Shown piece by piece: positions 1 to 11,900 of a DNA stretch of 64,000 nucleotides. The stretch is from Marsupella aquatica (taxonomy: Eukaryota > Marchantiophyta). How positions within the stretch are numbered: the first letter of the stretch is position 1; every line of letters starts with the position of its first letter. The stretch spans positions 16,492,001-16,556,000 of the forward strand of contig OZ316899.1 of assembly GCA_973895155.1 (NCBI GenBank), given 5' to 3'. The translations under genes and the position numbers were made by a program. Below the pieces are notes generated by a model. It worked only from the letters and a program-made list of their open reading frames with translations, had not been told where the DNA came from and did no database searches.

Positions 1-480
1 GCATGAGATGCTCACGAGAATTGGCTGGCTGCTGCCTTGATGCTGCTGAATTGATGGATGCTGCTGCTAGCTGCGAAATTGCAGAGGTGGGCAGCTACGA
101 AATTGAGGAGAGAGACCTGCTTGGCTAAGTGATTGGAATAGAGCTAGTTGTTGAGAAGGAATCAAGCTATGGCTGCTGCTGTGCTTCGAATCTGCTGCTA
201 TGCTTCGAATCTACTGTTGTGCTGTTGTGTTGCAAGCTGCGAATTGGTGGGCTATGGCTGCTGCAAAATTCTGCTGCGATTTTGAATCACTTGCAAGACT
301 GGATGGCTATGGAGGTGGACTGAGAAGGGTGTTGTAGACTTGGCTGAGCTATCAATTGACCTGTTGTCATTTGATCCAATAGAGAATGCTGCCGTTTCAG
401 ATTGAATTCAAGAGAGAGGAAAATGCTGCAAAAATTGGTGTCCTTATCAATCTTCTTCATAAGAAATATGAGTATACTGA
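1..480. other. Unassigned GCT-rich leader stretch
   Basis: About 480 bases rich in GCT/TGC and TTGAAT words (for example around 30-80 and 165-290). No protein domain is recognisable in any frame, and the short open frames here look like products of the skewed composition. I did not find another copy in the window. It may be the decayed upstream part of the LTR that follows or the edge of another element lying left of the window. Confidence 0.3.
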
Positions 481-1203
481 GAGTACTCTCCCCTCATGAC
501 ACGTGGAATCCCCATAAGGGGCGTATAAGGTTCAAGTGTAATCGGGTCGCCGCTTACACCCGCTTTACACCAAAAATAGGCCTTGGGAGAATGGGCATAA
601 CTTTGGCTAGGGGTATCCGTTGGGGCCCAAATGTTTTTGTGCTGAGTTAGGGGAAGGTAAGGCACCCCTTGGTGAAGGTGGAAACCCAGAAAAATAATCA
701 CTCAAATATATTTTTAGCGGAGGCCACGAGGGGGTCCCCATAGCTTGCAAACGGGAGTTGGCATGGGGGAAGTAAGACCAGGTTTTTAGGCTGACACTTC
801 TTGCACCCGTGTCACCCAAGTTAGGATACATGGAGAAGAGCGTACCTCAGGGTAAAGGTGCAAGGCCGTTAGGGTAAGGAAAGTAAGTTGATAGGTCGGG
901 GTAGTAAGTAAGAACTAGTAAATAAGGAGCCAACTTTGACATGACACAACTTGAGACTCACTCACTCTTTTTGCGAGCTTTCAAGTGGGTTGGGAAGCTG
1001 GTGAGGAGGACCATAAGTGAGAGCAGGTTTGGAGGTCAAAGCATGCAACTCATGTGTGGCATATTCCAGGGCTTGGAAGGAGTCAAGCAATAGGTTGTAG
1101 AGTGAGCTACAAACTATAGAGTTGGACTTTGTGTGTTAGGAGGAATTGGGGGAGGAGTAGTTGGACCCCAGGTCAAGCTTGGTGTGGTGTGAAAGGAGAA
1201 TAG

Positions 1204-1212
1204 TATATAAGG
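1204..1212 (+). promoter_or_regulatory. TATA box of LTR A, first copy
   Basis: TATATAAGG, conserved at the equivalent place in the second A copy (29589-29597) in a stretch where the two copies are very similar. This is a likely core promoter of the LTR and sets its orientation as plus. Confidence 0.5.
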
Positions 1213-1905
1213 AGAAAGTTTTCCTTTGTTAGGGACCGGGAGTCTCATCTCTTAAGTGGAATCTCTACCTTGCCAAGGTAGGGCTAAGCTTGAGAAAGGA
1301 GAGGTGGTCCATGTTTAGTGTGGAGAATGTGTAGTGAACTTTTGTTGTAAAGGTGATACAATAAAAGGAGACTTGCCAATCTTCATTGTGACCATTAAGT
1401 GTGAGTGCATTTGAAGCATATGAGAGCAAGAGAAGAGTCCATGCTATGATGTAATCTTGGTCTAAGCTTGAAGGGGATGTGCTAGTACAAAACCAAGGCC
1501 AAGAGGCAAGGTTAAGGTAGAGCACTACTTTGAGACTTAGAGAGGATTATAGCTTGAGGGTGGAAAGTATTTTGCTTGGTGTGTGGTGTTAACAAGAAGT
1601 AAGAACAAGAGGAAGAGTCCTTAGATAGAGGAGCCTTCTCTAGAGCTCAAAGGGGATGTGTGGACCCAAACCAAGGCCAGGGGGGCAAGGTTGAGGGGTA
1701 ACACTACTTTGAGGGTCTTGAGGAGACTTAAGCTTGAAGAGGAAAGTACTTTGGTTCTTGGGTGTTTGTGTGAGACTCTTCTCTAAGGTGACAGCTTGGA
1801 GCGGAGATCCCCCTTGCTGATCCTTGGAGTAGAGGAGAGGGGAAGGGTGCGAGTACAAAAGTAGTCAAGGGGACTACCTCTCTAGAAGTGCAGAGTTGAA
1901 ACTAC

Positions 1906-1910
1906 TTATG
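1906..1910. repeat. Target-site duplication TTATG (left)
   Basis: The five bases TTATG immediately before the LTR start TGTCAC are repeated at 16640-16644 immediately after the other LTR's end GTCACA. The paralogous empty site near 33800 carries this sequence once. Confidence 0.95.
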
Positions 1911-3021
1911 TGTCACTTGCCTCTCCAACGGTTAATACGTGCAAACCGCACTTTTCTTCGCTTAAACCGTTGGTATCGTATTACGGGGTCGTGGAGGGAC
2001 GCTATTTGGATTCTTTTCACACCAGGATGAGTATTTTGGTTTCCGCTCCCGGAAATGTAGGTTTTGATCAAGTCTACCGACTACCCTCACCCCACAGCTT
2101 TTGATCAAGTCCTGCCGACTACCCCACTACACCTTCACTCGGAGTCACCCAAAGAGTGCTGTCACCACCCCTACTCACAAGGCCGACTCAAACCAAGCAA
2201 GTTTCTTCAAATCATAGAACGGGAGAACACAATTCGGAAAGCGAAAAAGGGAGAAGGAACACACAACAAAAGCCCATCAAGTCAAATGTACAGATCCATA
2301 TCTCTTGGGAAAAACGATACACATTGCATGAGTAACCCGGCCTCCTGCCGTCTACTCAACTCCTGCCTCTCCGGACAATGAGTATGGCTCCCCCTCACTA
2401 CTCTGAACACGCTTTCAAACTCCTCAGGCTCCACTCTATCCCTCCTTGCTAACTTCACACTGAGTCCCCCTAACTACTTCGGGGCTATCCCCCTAAATAC
2501 TGAAAAATCACACCAAAGCACCCCTCACAGGGTCACAACGGTGGCGGCTACCCTAGCGGCGCCGCTAAAACCTTGCACTAAGAGAAATCCTTAAACTGAA
2601 GAGGAGCATGCGGCACACACATGCTGCTAAAACCCTAAACCCAAAACAAGGGGGCCGACGGTGCCTTCGACGGCGCCCCAACAGTACACGTGAACCCTGA
2701 AAGTGAGAGGCACCCCAAAATGGCCGAAACTAGGTGCCCTTCCAAGTGCACACCTGAGCTCACCCCTGGATAGCTCTTCTTTTCCTGCTTCCGAATCACT
2801 AAGTCGCTCCCTCAACGGACTTCAGACGCCTGAGTTATGGCCGTTTCCGTACCGCAAAAACATAAGTTCTCCAGGCCATAACTTGCTCATCCTGGCTCCG
2901 TTTGAGGAGCGCCGCCTCTTGTTGGAATCAGCTCCGCGAGCTCATCCCAACAAGCCCATGAGTGACCCCCCACTAAAATGTTGGAAATCTGGAGGCCGTA
3001 CACCCACGTCCGTACGCCTAT

Positions 3022-4878
3022 CTAATCCTCCTCTTCTTCTTCGCTCTCGGTGCCCGGACTTGTGCCCCGTGAGTGGTCCTCCTCCTCATCACTCACGGGA
3101 GTGAGTGCCACCGTACTTTTCTTCTTCTTCGACGGAGTACTCTTAGTGCTGCTGCTCCCGCGCTTCCTCAAAGCAGCCAAGGCCTGCCACGCCTTGATGT
3201 ACCCCTCACCAATTGTGTCCTTCCAGAGGGTAGCCTCTTCTCCGGACCGCAACTCCAACGGTAGAACTTGCCCCGTGGCCATGGGAGTCCCGGGGGTGAC
3301 AGACCTGGGTGGCATCCCCGTACTGACCTGAGCCTCCCGTAACGATTTCCGTACCTCCCGGAGCTTCTTCTCCAAGCTCTTACTCTTCTCCTGACTCTTC
3401 TTGGCTCCATCCAACAAGGGTCCATACTTCCCACTAACCTCCTTCACCACCATCTCGATAGCTTGGGAGATCACATCCGGGGAAAGTGTGGAGCCAGGTG
3501 TGCCGGGACTCTTCCGTTTCCCTAGACTCAGGGCCTCACTTCTCTTCGCTCGTGTCTCAAAGGCTGCCACCTGACTCCGTAGTGCTCCCACCTGGTTCCT
3601 CCACTCCATCACTTCTCCAGAATTTTGCTTCTCTTTGGCCAATGCTTGCCTCAACGCTCCTACTTCTTCTGCTTCCTTGGCCTTGGTGGACAAAGCTCCC
3701 TTCAAGTTGGTGATCTCTACGTGAGCTGCATTGATGTGCCTGACCTTCTCATGAATGGTCTGCTCCTTGGTCTTGATCACCTCCTTCAGTGACAGGATGC
3801 TCTGCTCTAACGTCTCTACTTTGACTGTGGCGTGCTTGAGAGACTCCCTCAATGCGTGGACTAGCTTGAGTCCCTCGTGGACTCCCTCTCTGAAATCCCG
3901 TAGCTCTACCAAGTAAACATCCGGAATGTTGTATTCCAGAGGCTGTTTCGGATCTCCCACGAGTGATTCAAGCCACTCCAATGTGCAATCATCCTCCTGG
4001 TTCTCTTCTTCTCTATTATCCTCCCCACCAGCAGACAATGATTCCTCCGTGAGCTTCCCTAAAACGGTAGTGGCAATACTCCGGATCTCCGTGGTGAGAG
4101 ATGATCCCGTGTCTTCATGCCCCGGAGAACCAATCAACCCTTCTGCCCTGGCCAATACAAATGACCCCATCAAATGTACAGCCCCACCTGGTTTCACACT
4201 CCCGGGCTCAGCGGCCAATAGCTTCTTCAATCCGTAGCACCACCATCCGTACACATGGGCTGGGTAGTTCTTGATGTCCATAGCTACCACGAAATGCTCC
4301 TCATTCAGCACTCCGGATTGCACGTTGCCAAGAACCCGTTGATGCACCTTGGCCAGGAAGCCCTTATACTCAACATCCTTGACAGCAGAAAGAGGGATGG
4401 CGGTGGTGGAGGTAGGATTGGTCACCCAAGTGGCCACCATTTTCAACGTGAGTTCTCCCCTGATATTCCGAGGTGTGAATGAGAATTTCTGATTCTCAAG
4501 AAACAATAGCTTAGCCAACTCCACATGGGGCACTACACGTTTGAGACATTCAAAGTAGATTCCCTCCGTTCGGAACTCCATCCCGGCCTCAATGTCCCAG
4601 CTCTTCCCTGAAGGGATGGTAATCTCCACCTTCATGAATTCTGTAAGCCCGGTGGCTTGGAAAATGTTCCGACAATCCTCCATCACCTTGGTGGAGGTCT
4701 TGGGATAAATTCGACGAAAAATCTTCCTACCCACCGGTGAGGAACCCGCTGCCAATCCCGTGCTCATCATAACTTCTCTCTCTTCCCTTTCCCGTGTAAT
4801 CCGAGTCTCCACGTAGTCACGGTAAGCAGCCTTGTATCTCCGAATGCGTGACGCACTAAACTCTGGTTGATCTAGCAT
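3022..4878 (-). CDS. LTR-embedded 618-aa coiled-coil protein, 3' LTR copy
   Basis: I do not recognise a named family. The first ~270 residues look globular, with aromatic blocks such as the one ending YGWWCYGLKKLLAAEPG. A strongly acidic linker (NREEENQEDD) follows, then roughly residues 320-460 show the leucine/charged heptad pattern of a long coiled coil, and a second basic coil follows near 490-530. The tail has a lysine cluster (PSKKKKS, possible nuclear signal) and ends in an acidic run. It lies wholly inside the LTR on the element's strand, about 1.06 kb after the LTR start, and differs from the 5' LTR copy by one residue (Val versus Ala) in the first coiled-coil part. In the 3' LTR it could be read from that LTR's own promoter. 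Its architecture resembles the broken ORFs in LTR families B, C and D. Function unknown; a structural or RNP role is only a guess. Confidence 0.75.
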   Translation of the reverse strand: MLDQPEFSASRIRRYKAAYRDYVETRITREREEREVMMSTGLAAGSSPVGRKIFRRIYPKTSTKVMEDCRNIFQATGLTEFMKVEITIPSGKSWDIEAGMEFRTEGIYFECLKRVVPHVELAKLLFLENQKFSFTPRNIRGELTLKMVATWVTNPTSTTAIPLSAVKDVEYKGFLAKVHQRVLGNVQSGVLNEEHFVVAMDIKNYPAHVYGWWCYGLKKLLAAEPGSVKPGGAVHLMGSFVLARAEGLIGSPGHEDTGSSLTTEIRSIATTVLGKLTEESLSAGGEDNREEENQEDDCTLEWLESLVGDPKQPLEYNIPDVYLVELRDFREGVHEGLKLVHALRESLKHATVKVETLEQSILSLKEVIKTKEQTIHEKVRHINAAHVEITNLKGALSTKAKEAEEVGALRQALAKEKQNSGEVMEWRNQVGALRSQVAAFETRAKRSEALSLGKRKSPGTPGSTLSPDVISQAIEMVVKEVSGKYGPLLDGAKKSQEKSKSLEKKLREVRKSLREAQVSTGMPPRSVTPGTPMATGQVLPLELRSGEEATLWKDTIGEGYIKAWQALAALRKRGSSSTKSTPSKKKKSTVALTPVSDEEEDHSRGTSPGTESEEEEED

Positions 4879-5310
4879 CCATGCATCCCAAAATCAATTT
4901 CTCAATCACCAATCCCGTCACCCGTGGCAATGTCAATTCCCTGGCCCGAAACAGCCCCCGTAGCCCGATCACTTAAATTCTCTCAATTTCCCGTCACTAC
5001 TCCGTGCGGCCGCCACTAATGCCTGGAAGAATGACGCCAGCAAGCCCCACTAATCCACCATGAAAGAGAGAGCTTCAAAAATAATTAGAATCTGGAGAGA
5101 GCTTCCGGCAAGAGAGAGAAGAACCCCGTTTTTGCTTTCGGCAATGAGAGGGTCGTGCAAAAGGAAGAGGGAAAGAAAAAGGAAGGAAAAAAAAATAGAA
5201 CCGAAAAAACTCCTGGCGCCTTCGCCATGCGCCCCGGCCCATTTCTCGGGCCTTACCCTTGCGTCCTCCTGCGCGCGGCCCTATGCAGGGCGCGCGGCCA
5301 TTCCTCCCGG

Positions 5311-5498
5311 CTCGCGGGAGGCCCTTCAACTCCCCCCCGCTCGCGTGATCCTCCCAGCTCGCGGGAGGCCCTTTAACTCCCCCCCGCTCGCGTGATCCTC
5401 CCAGCTCGCGGGAGGCCCTTTAACTCCCCCCCGCTCGCGTGATCCTCCCAGCTCGCGGGAGGCCCTTTAACTCCCCCCCCCCCGCTCGCTTGCGCTCC
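5311..5498. repeat. 47-bp tandem repeat, four units, in the 3' LTR
   Basis: Units begin at 5311, 5358, 5405 and 5452, each starting CTCGCGGGAGGCCC and containing a run of C followed by GCTCGCGTGATC. The matching place in the 5' LTR has only three units. It is very GC-rich and lies upstream of the LTR ORF in the element's orientation, so it would fall in the U3 or leader region. Confidence 0.9.
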
Positions 5499-5499
5499 T

Positions 5500-5633
5500 T
5501 CAGCTCGCGGAGCCTCATTAATTGCCCGGGCACGCAGCCCTATGGGCTCGCGAGGCAGCCCCTTCAGCTCGCGGAGCCCCATTAATCGCCCGGGCACGCA
5601 GCCCTATGGGCTCGCGAGGCAGCCCCTCTTTCT
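5500..5633. repeat. 65-bp direct repeat, two units, in the 3' LTR
   Basis: Two copies of a unit running from CAGCTCGCGGAGCC through CCCTATGGGCTCGCGAGGCAGCC, with a few differences (TCATTAATTG versus CCATTAATCG). The same pair occurs in the 5' LTR near 16150-16283. Confidence 0.85.
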
Positions 5634-5953
5634 CTCGGACGGCCACTAATGGGACTCGCCCTCCTGAGGAGGGATTTATTTAAAAAAAAACCCCCCCCTC
5701 TCCTGACTTTGCAATGGGGGTCTCAACAATAGCTCTTGAAGCAAAACGGTAAGTCCTATGGGGCTGGTCCTGGCTAGTTTCAAGGTCCCAAAATATTTGC
5801 CCACTTAGGTCGCCGCAAATCTTAGAACTATTATGAGAGAAAGAATATAAAGTCACCTGGGGCATCATCAACCTATAATGACGGAATTAACTAAAAATTA
5901 AAAAATGGCTTATTTACATTGACTATTAACAAGGTATCGGCCTTTGCAACCAG

Positions 5954-8900
5954 TTATGTGTGACTTCCCGTGACGGGGTACCCGTCACATAGCTCCTCTC
6001 TTAATTGCGAAGCGCCCCCGCGAGCACCATACTCTTCCTCCGTGTAGTACTTCTTTAGGCGCTCTTGATTGATCCGTGTGTTGAGTAGTTGCCCCTCCAA
6101 TGTCTTGAGTTGAACCGAGCCGTTGGAGTAGACGGCATCCACTACGTAGGGTCCCATCCACCGTGTATGCAACTTCCCGGGGAAATGCATGAAGCGGCTA
6201 TCGTAGAGGAGCACCAAATCTCCCTCCTCAATGGACACACGACGGAGACGGGAATCGTAATGTGACTTGCGTTTGCCTTGCTCCTGCTCCGTATGTGTCA
6301 AAGCCTCTTCTCGTGTCTCCGTGAGTTGCTCCAACTGTTGGATCCGTGAAGCGACACTTTCTTCTGCCCCTTCCCTTTCCCGTGTTAGGATTCGAATGGT
6401 TGGAACCTCAAATTCCACCGGCACAAGAGAGTGTTGTCCAAACACAAGGAAATAGGGGCTGTGGCCCGTGGTAGTCTTGTGAGCCAGGTTGTAAGCGTAA
6501 GTGGCAGCCAACAACTTCAAATCCCAATCGGTCTTGTGAGCGGATACCGTTTTGTTGAGGATCTTGCCCATGATCCCGTTGGCTCTCTCAGTGAGCCCGT
6601 TGGCTCGAGGGTGGTACGGAGTGGTCTTCCTATGTGAGATCAAGTAGTTCTCCGTCAAACGTTCAATCGTATGATTGAGGAAGTGAGTACCCCTGTCACT
6701 TACCAACTCCAATGGTGGACCAAATCGTGTAAAAATCTGCTCATACAAAAAACGTGCCGTGGTGTTGGCATCATCCTTGGCAGTAGCTCGGGCCTCCACC
6801 CACTTGGTGGCATAGTCCGTTGCAAGAATGATGTAGCGCTTCCTCCCTCTTCGTGTGATGGGAGTGAAAGGGCCAATGAAGTCCACCCCCCACTTCTCAA
6901 AGGGTGCAAGAGGAAGTATGGGCACCAATGGGTGTCGTGAGGAGGGCCCTGGTTTGCCTTGACGCTGGCACGGATCACATCGCTGGATGTACCGGTGTAC
7001 ATCCCGAAAGAGAGTTGGCCACCAATATCCAGCATCTAGTATTTTCCTTGCGGTGGTCTCCCGTGCAAAGTGGCCACCAGCTTCCTCCTCATGTAATGCT
7101 GCCATGACTGTACGTATCTCCGCTTCCTCCAAACAACGACGAAGTCGGCCATCCATGCCGTACTTGTGAAGTACTCCCTTCACAAGCAAGTAGGGACCTG
7201 TCTTACGCAAAAACACTGCTGCTCTCTCCGGGCCCAAACGTGAGGGAACTCTAGCCGTGCGGAGAAATTCCAAAATTTCTCCATACCAAGTAGTGGCCTC
7301 TGTATTCACGCTGAACACTTCCTCATCCGGGAACCGATCATCAATCTCCTGGGAGTCAGATGCTCCCTCAATACGGGAGAAGAAGTCTGCATTGCTATGA
7401 CTCTTCCCCGATCTTACTCTCACCTCATAGTTGAACTCTTGTAGCAACAAAACCCAACGTGCAATTCTCCCGGACAGATCTGGCTTGTTGACCATGTATT
7501 TCAAGCTGTTGTGATCCGTGTGGAACACAACCTTGTACCCCAACAAATAATGACGATACTTCTTACAAGCGTAGATGATACCAAGTGCCTCCCTATCGGT
7601 GGGTGAGTAGTTTTTCTCTGCCGGGGCCAACTGCCTACTGGCAAAGTAGATGGGATGGTCTCTTCCATCATCATCTAACTGACTCAAAACGGCACCGATG
7701 CAAAATCCTGATACGTCTACGTAAACATGGAATTCCTTATTCCAATTGGGCGTAATGAGCACGGGGGCCTCTAGCAATCGTTTCTTCAATTCATCAAAAG
7801 CAGCCTGACGGGAAGGAGTAGGTTCAAACTCACTTCCTTTTTTCAACATGGAAGTGAGTGGCATGGCTACCTTGGCAAAGTCTTTGATGAAGCGTCGGTA
7901 GTAGCCAACACACCCCAAGAACCCTCTCACTTCCTTCACATTCTTGGGAAATGAGACTGCTACCCACACGGCGACCTTCTCACGATCAACTTCAATCCCT
8001 CGTGCAGACACTTTGTGGCCCAATAGGATTCCCTCCTCAATTCCAAAGAAACATTTCTCCGGATGCAGCTTCAGGCAAGTCTCCCGGCACCGCTGAAAAG
8101 TCAACCGTAAGTGTTCCGGATGCTTGACTCGTTTGCCGTAGACAGCAAAGTCATCAATAAAGATCTCCAAGAACCTGCGTAAAAAGTCATGAAATATATT
8201 CATCATGAGCCGTTGGAACATGCCAGGGGCATTGCACAACCCAAAAGGCATTCTCCGGAATGCAAAAATCCCCCACTCTGTTGTGAAAGCCGTCTTGAGT
8301 TGGTCCTCCTCCCGTATCCAGATTTGGTTGTACCCAGAGTAGCCATCCAAGAAGCTGTATATCTCCCAACCTGCTACCATGTCCAACACGATATCCGTGA
8401 ACGGTAGCGGGTAGTGATCCTTCTTGGTCGCATCATTCAACTTTCGAAAATCTTGGCACACCCGTATTTTCACCTTCCCGTCTGGCCCCTTTTTCTTGGG
8501 CACGATTACGATGGGTGACACCCACTCACTATGCATGACCGGATAAATGAATCCTGCATCCAACAAACGGTCAATCTCCTCCTTCACCATGAGTGAGTAT
8601 TTGGGGTTGAGGCGGTATTGGCGTTGCCTCACAGGTCGTGCTCCTGACATCAGGTCAATGCTGTGCTCACCAAACTCAGGTGGCACTCCTTTCAAATCTT
8701 GGTGGCTCCACGCAAATACGTCTTGGTACTCTTTCAACAATTCCTGAATCGTGCGTTGCTCCGTAGCATCCAACTTACTACCAATGTTGAGTGTCTTGCC
8801 CTCACCCACTTCCACCTTTGTGTACTGCTCCGGCCTGATCACGTCCAACTTGTTGCGTGTCTCCTCATCAAAGGTTTCTTCCAACCGTGCGAGCCTCATC

Positions 8901-11900
8901 CCTCCATACACCGGTGCATCACTCTCCTCCTGGTCTGGTCGGGATGGAGGTGGATCCTTTGTCACATGGGCCATTATTTCTTCAACGTCAGATTCTTTGT
9001 AATGTGACAATAGCTCCTCTCTAAAGTCATCATCCAGGATGTCATTCAAAAACTGCTCTCTTTGCTCATCATCAAACATGATCGTGTGGGCTTGCATTTC
9101 CACCTCCTCGGGGTGATCCTCTGCCTCCCTATCATGAATCTCTAGAGGTTCAGCCTCCACAATTTTGCTTCGCTCGTCTTCCATCTCTTCTAGAACAGCG
9201 TGCACTTGGCTAACTGATTCCTCTACTGCATGCTCTTGAGTAGCAACTCCGGGGCCAAAAACATCTTCCTCCGTGAGGTGAGAAATCAGTTTCACCATGT
9301 ATACTTCATCCTCGTCTTCATCTGAGGTGACCTCTGAATCATATTCCTCCTCCATAGTCGTAGTCTCCCCGTGAGGTGACTCCGCTGACCATGGAATAGT
9401 GATAGTGGGGATACCAAACCGAAACTGCCGTTTGCCCCAATCACTTGTGACCTTGGCCACATACAACCATGGCCTGCCAATTAAAATGGGAAAACCGTAC
9501 GGCCGAACGGGTCGCATCACCAAATAGTTGAGGGGGAAAGATTTTCCCCCAATCATTGTTGGAATCTTGGTGAGACACCCCAACGGCACCACCCGTGCAC
9601 CATCAGCCAACCTCATGGCACGTGCCGGTGGTTCTAACTCTGTATACCCCAACCGGTTTGCCGTCTCCTCAGTCATGATGTTGACTCCCGAGCCCCCGTC
9701 CACCGGTACAAACCGTATTGCACATCCATTGATGTCCACCGTGAGTTCTGGGGCACCCAAATCCTCCGTGACCCAGTTGACTTGTATGGGGTCAGCCCCA
9801 ACTTTGGGTAACCTTCTTCTACGTCTCCTCCTCATGAGAATCTCCTTGACTTGGCGACGGTATAGGGAGCTATCCCGTAATAGTTGACCAATTGTGGCAC
9901 TGACTGGGCAATCCAGAATGTCTTGAGCAATGTTGTACGCGGTTGCAGGAGGTATGGGTGGGATGACCTCTTCTCCCGGTTTCCAACGAACAACCCTCTC
10001 CTCCGCTTTCTTTCTGGCCTTTGCCTCCTCCATGTCTTTGTCAATGGCCGCTTGCATGGCTTGTGCTTCTAGCTCCTCCAACTGCTTACGTACCTCTTCT
10101 CCCACCTTCGGATAGAACAACTTGGGGTTGTCCCGATCAAAGTCACTATCCTCCATGGGTGGCACCTCCGGTTCGTGTGAGGTACCCGATGTGGAAGCTT
10201 GATGCACCTCCTTGTACTTCTGCTTGAGCTCGGACTTGCCCTTCTTTTTGCCGGATCGAGTGGAGACTCGGTAACAAGAGTAATGCCTTCTCTCCTCGTC
10301 GCTGTCTTCCTCCGGTAGATTCTCAGCATGAGTCCACTCATGACTTGGGGGTGAGGGGTTAGCAACTTCAACTTCCGTAGATGTTGCAACAACAACCACC
10401 GGTATCTCAACAACTGGAGATACTACAACGACTAGCGGTACCACCTCCTCCGTTATGGTGGTCATCCTTTGCTTGGGAATGTTCACTACGGTTTCTTCTC
10501 TTCTAGTGATTAGAGGGGTGTCGACTGCTTCCGTGGTGAGAAAGTTGACGCTAGCTTCTTTCAGAGGAGGTGGCGGCCCCTTCTTCTCTTGTGCCCCAAT
10601 CGGTTGAGCCTTGAACGCCTCCAAGGTTGGGCAGTGTGGTGCAAGATGACCCTCCCCCTTGCATAGTTGACACAGCCGGGCAAAATCTCCATTGCCTTGA
10701 CGGGTGGGCTCTGGGCACACATTAGCGTAGTGGCCCGCCACTCTACAATTGTAACAAATAGGGATCTTCCTCACTCCAGGGTACGGTGGTCGATTCCCTG
10801 GGTTAGCGTTGGGATAGTTGGAGTATGCGGGTGCTCCGGCGTTTGTTGAAACTCCATGAATGCTCCGTGGTCCCGGGTTGAGAGGTTGTACACTATACAC
10901 GTTGGCCTCTGGTGGCTCCTCCATGAAGTACTCTATTGGCCCTTCCGCTGCATATGAAGGATTTGAGTAGCTTGCCCCCTCAACATCCTCCTCCCGTACT
11001 TGGAAAACCTTGGCTGGTTCTCCCGCTGGGCACTCCTTCGGGGCATGACCAAACTTCATGCACTTGGTGCACCACACATTGGCTCTCTCCACCGGAACTT
11101 TTCTCCTCTCAGGTTTGAGTCCGGCAAAATGTACTTTCAACGCTTTCATTTGCTCCGTCAGCTCATCATATCTGGCCTCTTGCTCCTTCAGGCGTCTTGC
11201 CGTAGACAATGGTGTAACGGCCACCGTGGGTAGTATCACTTCACGGTGAGAGGACTTCTTGACTTTCTTTGACAACTTCTTCTTCTTCCTCCTTCGTCTT
11301 TCAGCTTCTGACTCCGTAGTGTCTGACTCTGTAGTACTCTCAGAATCCTCAGATTCATCACTACTATCTGAATCAGATCCACTCGACTCCTCACTGGAGG
11401 AACTGTCAACCGGCTTCAGCTTCTTTCTTCGGCAACGCTTGCTTGTGGCATCAGCTGCGGTGTATGACTCCGCTGCTGCAATAGCTTCAGCCAATGTGGT
11501 TGGCTTGGCTTGACGTACAAAGAACCCCATCTTGCTTGGTAGGGCAGCCACAAACCAGGCTTGACGCATAGCATCATCGGTACGGGCTTGGATCCGACGT
11601 ACCAGCTTTTGGAACCTTTGCAAAAACCTCCGTAATGACTCCTTCTTCTTCATCCTGAGTTGGCCCACCTTTAATAGTGAGGTGGCCTCCACTCCTATGG
11701 ATCTGAACTCCTTCAAGAAGGCTTGCTTGAACAGAGCCCAATCAGCTTTCACGTTGGCCAACAACGAAATGAACCATGGACCTGCCTCCCCTCTCATCAT
11801 TCCAGGAATGATAGTGAGCTTATGTGCAGACTCCCCATTAGCTTCGGCAATCCCTTCAAACTCCTCAATCCATTCGTCTGGATCATCCTTTGGTCTCCCC

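Larger units (their letters stand above)
481..1910 (+). repeat. LTR of family A, left part (interrupted)
   Basis: From about 1190 this matches 29563-30070 base by base with scattered differences, and its last 100 bases match 33700-33803. Together with 16645-16779 it forms one copy of a promoter-bearing LTR, split at 1910 by the 14.7-kb element. A TATA box (TATATAAGG) lies at 1204-1212 on the plus strand. Further left (about 480-1190) the similarity to the second copy fades, so the 5' boundary is not set. No protein-coding gene is visible; the open frames are short and without domains. Confidence 0.65.
1911..5989 (-). repeat. 3' LTR of the Athila/Tat-like element (4079 bp)
   Basis: Starts TGTCAC and ends GTCACA on the plus strand, so both strands have TGT...ACA ends. 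It matches 12608-16639 nearly base for base. It is 47 bp longer than its partner because it has four rather than three units of a 47-bp tandem repeat. The LTR contains a 618-codon ORF (3022-4878) and the last 36 bases of the gag-pol frame. About 4 kb is long for an LTR. Confidence 0.95.

Noticed and set aside
3050-4482. Several plus-strand open frames of 60-103 codons opposite the LTR ORF (also at 13747-15179).
   Set aside because: They mirror the 618-codon frame in antisense and keep only its codon periodicity; no domain and no start context.
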